Below are positions 56,416 to 64,000 of a stretch of DNA of 64,000 bases, piece after piece. A model generated the notes under the pieces. The model made no database searches. It was not told where the DNA came from and saw only the letters and a list, made by a program, of their open reading frames with translations. The translations under genes and the position numbers were made by a program. The stretch's first letter is position 1. Each line of letters begins with the position of its first letter. The stretch is from Paludibacteraceae bacterium (GTDB lineage Bacteria; Bacteroidota; Bacteroidia; Bacteroidales; Paludibacteraceae). The stretch lies in assembly GCA_016285885.1 (NCBI GenBank), contig JAEERP010000001.1:124001-188000 (forward strand), read 5' to 3'.

Positions 56416-57807
56416 TTAATTCCTAATTACCTTCCATCCTTCCGGTATCCTGTTTTGTCCGAACTCCTTCGGCAAGGCTTTCGGGCAGATGAAGGTGCCG
56501 TCAGGAGCGACGTTGTCGAGCCATAGGTCGTTGTCCCAGTATTCATGTCCCTCCGATCCTCGTTTCTCGCCCCATTTGGTCAGTCCGACCTTGATTGTGT
56601 CGATGTGGTGGCAGTCGGCGAACATCTCTTTATAGCAGTTGTAGTACATGGTCGAGGCGGGTAGCTCGGGCGCTTTCTCCAACAGGGTGCAGCCGGCGAA
56701 CATCCTCGAGTAACAATAGTCCTTTAGCTTTGGGGCGGGCAGTTCAGGGGCTTTCCTGAGCGAGTCGCAATCCTTGAACATCTCCTCGTAGCAACCGTTG
56801 GAGAGGTGTATGGAGGACAACTCGGGCGCCTCTTCCAGGGCAATGCAACTCATGAACATGGCGCGGTAGCACTCGTTGCTCAACTTGGTGGCGGGTAGGC
56901 GAGGCGCTTTTTTCAGACTGGAGCAGCCTTGGAACATGCTTCTGTAGCACTCCTCCGCCAACTTGCTGGCGGGTAGCTGTTCGGGCGCTTGCGTGAGTAG
57001 GGCGCAGTCTGTGAACATCGACATATAGCAATAATCCGCTAGGATGGTGGCGGGTAGTTCGGGCGCTTGTGCCAGTTTGGCGCACTCCAAGAACATCTCC
57101 TTGTAACAGCTCGACTTCAGGTCTGTGGCGGGTAGCTGCGGCGCTTTCCTCAGGTTGGCGCACTTCAAGAACATCTCCGAGTAGCATTCCTGTGCTAATT
57201 GTGTGGCGGGTAGCTCGGGCGCTTCCTTCAGATGGATGCAGTTCTTGAACATGCCCGAGTAACATCTGTCTTTCAGCTCTGTGGCGGGTAACTGTGGCGC
57301 CTGTGTCAGACTGGCGCAGTCGACGAACAACTCCTCGAAGCAATTGTTGCAAGGAATGGCCTTCGTCTTCCCTAATCCGTCGATCAGGCTCATCACGCTA
57401 CCGCTGGCGGCGATGCGGCCTGTCATGGAAAAGTAGGTTGTGTTGTAGGCGCGTGAGAATCCGTTTGGATTTTCACCTCTCAGCAAGACGCTGTCGCCTA
57501 TGTGCTCCAGGGTGACCGTCTCGTTGTCTTTGAGGGGTCTCCATGTCTTTCCTCCGTTTATTGAGTATTGGACGTGAGGGGTGGCCTCCACTACATTTTT
57601 CTTGAGATGTTTCTTGAGCTTGTCCCGCTTCCTGTATTCGTGGGATGAGGGTCTGTTGATTTGGAACGTGGAGTTGTCTTCTTCCGCTTTGAAGGATAGG
57701 TAGTTGGCGTCCTTCGGAACCTCGGTGGTGCATTGTGACGTCAGGATAACTAGAAGGCATTGAAACACCAGAAAGGTTACTAGGTGTATGAATCTCTTTT
57801 TTCTCAT
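56416..57807 (-). CDS. CYxxMFxxC-repeat lipoprotein-like surface protein, single cassette
   Basis: N-terminus with LLVILTSQCTTE (lipobox-like); header ANYLSFKAEEDNSTFQI; ~10 repeats; ends RIPEGWKVIRN. Confidence 0.8.
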   Translation of the reverse strand: MRKKRFIHLVTFLVFQCLLVILTSQCTTEVPKDANYLSFKAEEDNSTFQINRPSSHEYRKRDKLKKHLKKNVVEATPHVQYSINGGKTWRPLKDNETVTLEHIGDSVLLRGENPNGFSRAYNTTYFSMTGRIAASGSVMSLIDGLGKTKAIPCNNCFEELFVDCASLTQAPQLPATELKDRCYSGMFKNCIHLKEAPELPATQLAQECYSEMFLKCANLRKAPQLPATDLKSSCYKEMFLECAKLAQAPELPATILADYCYMSMFTDCALLTQAPEQLPASKLAEECYRSMFQGCSSLKKAPRLPATKLSNECYRAMFMSCIALEEAPELSSIHLSNGCYEEMFKDCDSLRKAPELPAPKLKDYCYSRMFAGCTLLEKAPELPASTMYYNCYKEMFADCHHIDTIKVGLTKWGEKRGSEGHEYWDNDLWLDNVAPDGTFICPKALPKEFGQNRIPEGWKVIRN

Positions 57808-57893
57808 ATTTGCATATCTGTTACGTTATAATGCGAATATAAATTTTTTTTGCGATTGATTGTTATGTCTACGGAGAGTTTAGGGTAAGTTTA

Positions 57894-58313
57894 TTACCCT
57901 ATCTGTTTTTTTGCGCATTTAGGACAGATGCCCTTGATCATGTAGTTGATGGATTGGCTCTCATATCCTTCTGGTAATTGGACAATCGGTATCTTTACGT
58001 CGTGCAGACAGGTGGTCTCTTGGCATATCTCGCAGTGAAAATGGGTGTGCATGTCTGATATGTTGCACCTCTTTTCGCCATGGCACGCCTCGTATCGGAT
58101 GGTGGCGCCATCGTCTATCTCGTGCGTGACATGGTGTTCCTTGAATAGGTTGAGGGTGCGGAATATGCTCGATTTGTCCATGTAGGGCAATTCGCTTTCC
58201 AACTCTGTGAGAGACATGGGGCGGTCGATGCTCATGAGCGTACGCAACACGAGCAATCGGTTGGCTGTCGGCCGCACTCCTTTGTTGACAAGCGTCTCTT
58301 CCTCTCTTTTCAT
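57894..58313 (-). CDS. Fur-family transcriptional regulator (start trimmed to MKREEETLVNKGVRPTANR)
   Basis: GVRPTANRLLVLRTL, DKSSIFRTLNLFKEHHVTHEI, HxHFHCEICQETTCL, GICPKCAKK. Confidence 0.85.
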   Translation of the reverse strand: MKREEETLVNKGVRPTANRLLVLRTLMSIDRPMSLTELESELPYMDKSSIFRTLNLFKEHHVTHEIDDGATIRYEACHGEKRCNISDMHTHFHCEICQETTCLHDVKIPIVQLPEGYESQSINYMIKGICPKCAKKQIG

Positions 58314-58315
58314 CG

Positions 58316-61300
58316 TTATCGTTTGATGATCTTCCCTACAGCATGCTGTGAGTCGGATGTCACGGTGATGATGTATGTGCCGTTGGCCATCCTGCTGAGG
58401 TCGATCGGATCCTCTTCCCCTTTGACGTATTGCATGAGAAGCATGCCGCCGAGCTGGTTGCTTACGGTTACCAATGATTTCTCCTTGCATCCGTGTAGGT
58501 ATACAATGTTCTCCGTCGGGTTAGGATAGATGGTGATCTCGGACTTCTGCTCCTCGCCGCTCGCATCCTTTATGTCTGTGTGTCCGCTGACGATAAGTCT
58601 TGCGGAGAAGGCCTCTTTCGGTGTGATGGTGAAGGTCTCTTCCTTACAGATGTGGGAACGATACTTGGCCTTTACGGTCATGGCGAATGTCATGTCTGAT
58701 GTCGCGCTGTTGATCTGGTGTACCTCCGCCGCGATGATGTTCTTCCCCTTTACTAAATTAGAGGTGTTGATCGAGATCTCTTCTCGTTGATCATCGTAAT
58801 ATTTCAGTGTGGTGTCTGAATAGGACAATGTCTCGATTGAGTCTTTGCTCGGCAGGTTGAATCGGTCGAGCTCCTTCCCGTTGACGTAGATGGCCACACC
58901 ATCGTCGTATGTCACGTTGGCGATGACGGTTTTCAAACCTGTCGTGTCATCGATTATGAACTCATTTCTGAAATAGGCGGTTATATATTTAGCGCTATCG
59001 CCCTTTTCGTAGCTGATCTTTGTGTCATACTCGTAGCCACGGTCTTTGTTCGACGAATCGTATCCCATCATGCCATGTCCTGTTTTCCAACCGGTCGTGT
59101 CGTATTCGAGTTCCTTCCAGTTCCCTTTCGGCGCAGTGTTTTTGTGGAAGTAACGCCACTCGGAATCATTGGAAACGAATTCTTCCGTCGATTCCACGTA
59201 TGTGGAGAGTTCCCATGCGACGAATCCACACCACCTAGGCAGGATAGGGCTGATGGTGGCTGACTTGCCTTTCAATATCCGATAGGTCGTTGGATTTTCT
59301 CTCTGTCTTTCTCCGTTTATCCTATATTGCATGGACTCGAAATCGCAGGTGAGCTCTATCGGATAGGTCTTCATCTCGATGACGTTCTTGCAATTGTAGA
59401 TACCGTTTGCTTCACCCGGTGTGGCCTCGGAGAATTGCTTGTTCTCTGAGCATACGGAGAAGGTCGTGAAGGTGGATGAACCATCCGTCTTGCGCCCGTA
59501 GCTGCAATCCGCTTCCAATGATTTGAACTCTACACGGTCAATGATGATGATGGAGTCTCTCACGTTCTTGTATAGCTTGATCCTTTCTCCTTGAGTGGAG
59601 AGCTTGAAGCCGAGATGCTGCGCACCGCTCTTGCTTCTGCCGTCGGCCCAAAGCAGGAGATGCCCTTTCGGTGGAATGTTGGTCAACTCATATCCTCTCG
59701 CGATCTGTATGGTGGTGTCTCTGTCTTGCAGGTAGAAACCTGCCACGTCCACATATTCGTCGCCTGTGTTGTAGAGCTCGATCCAGTCTTCTCCTTCGTT
59801 GGACTCCGGGTCTATGAAGATGTTCGATTTGGCGCATATTTCGTTGATCACAATGCTTGGCTTGTCGTAGCTCTCTTCTTGTATGGTGAACTCTACGTCG
59901 ACGGTGTCTTTGTTGAGTTTAAAGTCGATGCTGTACTTGGTTGACTCCAACGTGTCCACTTTCCATTTCTTCACGATGTATCCGTCCGGCAATATTGGCT
60001 TTATGTTGATGTCCATCGTCTTGAGTAGCTTGATCTCCTTGGCGTCGCTCTTCGTTATGGAGGCGTCGTTGACAAGGAAACCGATCACTTTGTCCTTCAG
60101 ATCGCCCTTGCAGGTGATGCGCAATGTGGATTTCTTAATGTCTTTGATGCCACAGTAGTTGGCCACCTGTGTTTTGTATTTGTCTCGCCGCTGTATGGCG
60201 AATTCTGCCATGCTTTCGATGGTTGAAGTGGAACTCTCATTGCCTGGCATGTTCGCCTTCTTGGTCATGCAGTGCTCTTTCCTTACGAGTTTCGTGAATG
60301 CCTCCTTCTTTGCGTTGATGTTATCTTCTGAGAAGGTCGTGTATAGGTGTAGTAACGTCTTCGTTAGGAATAGGTTCCTAAAGCCTGGGTTCTTCATCAA
60401 GCTCTTGAAGAGAATGACCTTCCATTTACTCTCTTCTGTCACCGCATATCCATTGTTTGAACTTGCGTTCGCCCAGTTGTGCTCGTTCCCTTCTCCAGTA
60501 CACCACGTTACGGTGTTGAGGTCTACATTGGTGTAGTTGGGATCCCAACCTCCATAGAGGCCTAAGGCGAAGTCGGTGTCGTATAGGATCCATCTGAATT
60601 TGCCTCCGATGTGCTTCCTCCAACATTTCTGGTTGTTGCCTGGCCAGTCGGTGTTGACGACGAATTGCTCAAATATCATGTAGTTGGTGTATTCGTCTAC
60701 GTCCATGTAGTTGCTGAGCAGTGCCACAAAGTTGGATTTCTTGTAGTTGGCGCTGTCGCTGACGAACTCGATCATCTCGTTGTAGGCGTTCAAGTCTCCT
60801 TCGGATGCCTCGATTTTGTTCTCTGACATCTCGACGATGTCTAACTTGTCTTCCTCTATTCCGTAGTTGGCCTCAATGTATGATCCGTTGGTCCTCTCCC
60901 TGAGTCCCATGAGTCCTTTGTATTTTCCGTTTAGATAGTAGCTGACAGGCTGATAGGCTTGGTAGTCGATGTTGCCCATGTCCTTGGCGAGGTATTGGAT
61001 GAATCCGTCACGACACCTGAGCGTCTCGAATCCATTGCCTCCATTCCTGAGTTGCAGACTGGAGTATTGATTGTCTTTTTTGCCTTCATCCTCGAAGAAT
61101 TTATAGCTGAACAGCTCGGCTCCCGTCCTTTTGCTGGTGGTGATCTTCAATGATTTGACCTCGTATTGGCGTGAACATCCTCCCATGATGCCGATCATGG
61201 CTTCTTGAGACATCTTTTGCTGTCCCCCTTTGAAGTACTCGAAGTTCGCCGCTCTCTGCCATGCTTGGTTGTAATTGGCGCTGTTGGCGATACATCCCTT

Positions 61301-62266
61301 CGTGCCTGGTATTCCTGCTTCTCCGGTGCAGTGTATGCCGTATTCCTTGTTGTATAGGAACTCTCTGTCTGTCACGATGGAGACCACGGGCGGGTTTACG
61401 CCTTCACAATCATTCCTCTCGGATGGATAGATGATGAATGATCCGGTGAGGATGTCGCTCGGAAGATAGTCGTCCTTGTAGGCGCGCGCACGGACAATGC
61501 AGGTGGTGTCGAAATTTATTTTTGTCGTGTCTTTGATATATCTGTGGCTCGATTTTGTCGGTATGGATCCGTCCAATGTGTAGTATATGGTGGCTCCTGA
61601 CGTTTCACAGCCTAGCCTTACCTTCCTGCTCGACCAGTTGTCTTTGAAGTCTACTCCTGGTTGTGTCTCGGTGAAGGTCGGTCGCGCGCATTGCTTCAAA
61701 TCTTCATATGCTTTGTTGTTCTTTTCCCCTTTGCTTGGAATCATGTACCCATCGGTTGACTCGTCTTCTCCATCATATCCATAGGAAATGTGTGGCTTCT
61801 GTGCTGTGTAGTTCAGGATATTACCTTCCATGCTGTTATTATTGTCGCTCGAAGGCGGCACCAACTCCAGGGATCCTCCGTCTACATCTAGTTTGTATGG
61901 TATATGCTTCTCCTTGGCTGAGGTGTGGGGTAGTGGCACGTAGTTGTCGATCGGGACTACCTTGTATTCCCCTGCTGGTATGACGATGTCGAAGTCAATG
62001 ACCCACGTCCATTTGGGTTCCGGCGGAATCGTTGACTTCTTTGATTTCTTGCAATGGTGGATGAGGGTCCATCCTTTTATGTTCACTTTCTCTTTCCCGT
62101 CGTTGTAGAATTCAACCCATCCGCTGTATTCTTTTTCGCTGTTTCTGTAGGTGCTAATGTTACATGGCATTATCTCTGATATGATAACGCTTGTATTGGG
62201 GTATAAGCTGATGCTCGTGGTTAGCATGATGGCTACCACAAATGCCCTTATTAATACTGTTTTCAT
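58316..62266 (-). CDS. CotH-kinase family surface protein with lamin-tail and chitobiase-like domains and T9SS C-terminal domain
   Basis: GLMGLRERTNGSYIEANYGIEEDKLDIVE, ILYDTDFALGLYGG (CotH), two lamin-tail-like regions (ISEIMPCN..SGWVEFYNDG; INEICAKSN..EDWIELYNTGD), C-terminal YPNPTENIVYLHG..GTYIITVTSDSQHAVGKIIKR. Confidence 0.85.
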   Translation of the reverse strand: MKTVLIRAFVVAIMLTTSISLYPNTSVIISEIMPCNISTYRNSEKEYSGWVEFYNDGKEKVNIKGWTLIHHCKKSKKSTIPPEPKWTWVIDFDIVIPAGEYKVVPIDNYVPLPHTSAKEKHIPYKLDVDGGSLELVPPSSDNNNSMEGNILNYTAQKPHISYGYDGEDESTDGYMIPSKGEKNNKAYEDLKQCARPTFTETQPGVDFKDNWSSRKVRLGCETSGATIYYTLDGSIPTKSSHRYIKDTTKINFDTTCIVRARAYKDDYLPSDILTGSFIIYPSERNDCEGVNPPVVSIVTDREFLYNKEYGIHCTGEAGIPGTKGCIANSANYNQAWQRAANFEYFKGGQQKMSQEAMIGIMGGCSRQYEVKSLKITTSKRTGAELFSYKFFEDEGKKDNQYSSLQLRNGGNGFETLRCRDGFIQYLAKDMGNIDYQAYQPVSYYLNGKYKGLMGLRERTNGSYIEANYGIEEDKLDIVEMSENKIEASEGDLNAYNEMIEFVSDSANYKKSNFVALLSNYMDVDEYTNYMIFEQFVVNTDWPGNNQKCWRKHIGGKFRWILYDTDFALGLYGGWDPNYTNVDLNTVTWCTGEGNEHNWANASSNNGYAVTEESKWKVILFKSLMKNPGFRNLFLTKTLLHLYTTFSEDNINAKKEAFTKLVRKEHCMTKKANMPGNESSTSTIESMAEFAIQRRDKYKTQVANYCGIKDIKKSTLRITCKGDLKDKVIGFLVNDASITKSDAKEIKLLKTMDINIKPILPDGYIVKKWKVDTLESTKYSIDFKLNKDTVDVEFTIQEESYDKPSIVINEICAKSNIFIDPESNEGEDWIELYNTGDEYVDVAGFYLQDRDTTIQIARGYELTNIPPKGHLLLWADGRSKSGAQHLGFKLSTQGERIKLYKNVRDSIIIIDRVEFKSLEADCSYGRKTDGSSTFTTFSVCSENKQFSEATPGEANGIYNCKNVIEMKTYPIELTCDFESMQYRINGERQRENPTTYRILKGKSATISPILPRWCGFVAWELSTYVESTEEFVSNDSEWRYFHKNTAPKGNWKELEYDTTGWKTGHGMMGYDSSNKDRGYEYDTKISYEKGDSAKYITAYFRNEFIIDDTTGLKTVIANVTYDDGVAIYVNGKELDRFNLPSKDSIETLSYSDTTLKYYDDQREEISINTSNLVKGKNIIAAEVHQINSATSDMTFAMTVKAKYRSHICKEETFTITPKEAFSARLIVSGHTDIKDASGEEQKSEITIYPNPTENIVYLHGCKEKSLVTVSNQLGGMLLMQYVKGEEDPIDLSRMANGTYIITVTSDSQHAVGKIIKR

Positions 62267-62543
62267 CTTTTCCCGATATCTAATACTTTATTTGGACGTT
62301 TTTATCCACACGCCACATCTGAAAATTATGCTAATATATGTGAAGTTTTGTTATAATCCAAAAAATGTGTTTTAAAATGAATCGATAATATGCCTTATGT
62401 CTATATTTTTTCGGATTGTTTTTACTTGTCTTACCGAAAATTCCGGATGGATTTTCTCTTCTTTATATGCTGTTGCTTCTGTGAAAAGAGATGTTCTTCT
62501 CTCTATGGATGGATCGCTCTGCTGGCTTTTCTCTCTCCGCTCG

Positions 62544-63179
62544 TTAAGGTGTCTCATCCCCCAACTCTTTGTAGAATTCCGCTAGGAATTGGTGCAGGAA
62601 CTCGGTGCGTTCTTTCGCCATCTCCTTGGCGGTGGGGGTGTGCATCAATGATTCCAATTTGAGTAGTTTTTCATAGAAATGGGAGAGGGAGGTGTCGGTC
62701 GGATGATTCCAACCGACTTCCCCTCCCTCTCTCTTGATGTTGTCGTTGTCGTAGAACAGCCTGCCTTTCGCCGCTCCATACTCGATGGTGCGGATGATGC
62801 CCATCGCTCCGATGGCGTCGAGCCTGTCCGCGTCACGGACTATCATGGCGTTAAGACTGGTTAGCGGACGGTTCTCTCCTTTGTTGTAGGAGATGTTCTG
62901 GATGATGTACATCACCTCCGCCACCTCGTCCGAACGGTACCCCTGCGCTTCAAGGAATTGCTCGACTTTGCTGATTTGCCCCGCTACATCCGGATATAGT
63001 TTCTTGTCGATGCAGTCGTGCAACCAAGCTGCGGTGAGGATGATCTTTTCGTCGCCTCCCTCTCTCCGAAGAATCTGTTTGGCGTTGCTGACGACTCTCT
63101 CCGCATGCTGGTGGTTGTGGCCGCTATGGTCTTTCGACAACTCGGCCACGACAAACCGCTCTATGGCTGTGTACTCCAC
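62544..63179 (-). CDS. HD-domain phosphohydrolase
   Basis: HSGHNHQHAERVV..., TAAWLHDCID, DADRLDAIGAMGIIRT. Confidence 0.85.
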   Translation of the reverse strand: MEYTAIERFVVAELSKDHSGHNHQHAERVVSNAKQILRREGGDEKIILTAAWLHDCIDKKLYPDVAGQISKVEQFLEAQGYRSDEVAEVMYIIQNISYNKGENRPLTSLNAMIVRDADRLDAIGAMGIIRTIEYGAAKGRLFYDNDNIKREGGEVGWNHPTDTSLSHFYEKLLKLESLMHTPTAKEMAKERTEFLHQFLAEFYKELGDETP

Positions 63180-63184
63180 TCTGA

Positions 63185-63634
63185 TTACCTGCCTCTGTTG
63201 CTACTTCTTTGGTTGCTTGAGCTCCTTGAGCTTCTTGAACTGGATGAAGTGGAATTGCTAGGTTGTGCACTCTGCTGTTGAGAGGATCCGCTTCTTACGC
63301 TCGACGATCTTTCCTGCCTTTGTTGTGCGGGACGGGTCGTGCCGCTGTTGCGCATGTTGTTGTTCTCCACGTCTCGTACACTTGGCTTTTGTTTAGGCGG
63401 TGGCGGCGCTTGTGGACCTTTGTGGTGTGGCGCCTGCGGACCTTTCCTGAATTGGTCTATCGGATAACGTTTCGGCCCGTGCCCTGGACTTGGATGCCCA
63501 TAGTGCGGATGCCTGTAGTGTGGTGGCGGCGGTGGTGGCGTCGGACGAGACGTCGTGTGTGTCGTAACCGTACATGAAGCCATCATGATCGCGATGATAC
63601 ACGATGTGATGATCGCTGAAATCTTATGTTTCAT
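63185..63634 (-). CDS. Pro/His- and Ser-rich small lipoprotein
   Basis: Lipobox IMMASCTVTT; PPPPPPHYRHPHYGHPSPGHGPKR; Ser/Arg tail. Confidence 0.6.
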   Translation of the reverse strand: MKHKISAIITSCIIAIMMASCTVTTHTTSRPTPPPPPPHYRHPHYGHPSPGHGPKRYPIDQFRKGPQAPHHKGPQAPPPPKQKPSVRDVENNNMRNSGTTRPAQQRQERSSSVRSGSSQQQSAQPSNSTSSSSRSSRSSSNQRSSNRGR

Positions 63635-63720
63635 TTCCTTCTAATTTGTTTGTTAATTATATTGCATAGGTAAATATAGGCGAAATCTCTCTTCGCTCCA
63701 AATTTTTTTCTCTCGTATTT

Positions 63721-64000
63721 CTAAAAATCCCATCCGAGTGTGACGCCAATGTAATTCCTTTGACAGTCTTTCGAGAAGTCGTTTAAGATTGTTTTCGATA
63801 GGGCCTCGACGCCAACGTGTACTTGGTAATATTTCCTGTATCGCCACCCGAATCGTACACCTCCTCGTAACTCTGCATAGAAATCTCTTGTGACATTTAA
63901 TCCAATGCCCGGAAGAATGTATGGTGTCACTGTGAATACTTTGCCGAATCCAATCGGAAGGCCGGCTCCCATGTTATATCCTATGTATATCATCGTCTCC
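63721..64000 (-). CDS. C-terminal part of an outer-membrane beta-barrel-like protein (probably runs off right edge)
   Basis: Alternating pattern and terminal aromatic (GVTLGWDF). Confidence 0.5.
   Translation of the reverse strand, partial: ETMIYIGYNMGAGLPIGFGKVFTVTPYILPGIGLNVTRDFYAELRGGVRFGWRYRKYYQVHVGVEALSKTILNDFSKDCQRNYIGVTLGWDF

Noticed and set aside
1-64000. tRNA/rRNA genes, IS transposases, integrases, prophage genes
   Set aside because: None recognised on either strand by eye; weak negative evidence, since tRNAscan/ISfinder were not run.

Overview
This 64 kb window looks like a Bacteroidales-type chromosome (inferred from type III GlnN, DUF3127, T9SS C-terminal domains and TAnnTTTG-like promoters). 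The left half (1-31.7 kb) is mostly housekeeping: glnN 3' end, GH5 glycosidase, Na/Pi cotransporter, nth, primary sigma factor, HtrA protease, RNase P RNA, YihY, M3 peptidase, Rel-family synthetase, riboflavin synthase and IorA. It is interrupted by a type I restriction-modification operon (hsdM-hsdS-hsdR, 11.9-17.1 kb) bracketed by a 61-bp direct repeat, and by a radical SAM/SPASM gene next to its companion secreted protein. The right half (31.7-62.3 kb) is an accessory surface-protein island, almost all on the minus strand. It holds six modular proteins built from a 26-residue CYxxMFxxC...APELPA repeat, a giant LRR_5/BspA-like T9SS protein, a CotH/lamin-tail T9SS protein, a decayed LRR_5 fragment, an uncharacterised AT-rich two-gene unit, and dense families of intergenic palindromic/REP-like repeats. 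The signals I rate highest are: (1) cassette architecture and cysteine-rich repeats of the CYxxMFxxC proteins; (2) a roughly 170-nt region upstream of hsdM with two mutually exclusive long hairpins; (3) an rSAM companion protein that has lost the lipobox and gained a T9SS tag; (4) an AT-rich orphan two-gene unit inside a repeat-bracketed island; (5) a duplicated ~195-bp leader with alternative pairing upstream of two unrelated genes. All calls come from reading the sequence and the ORF track; no searches were run.
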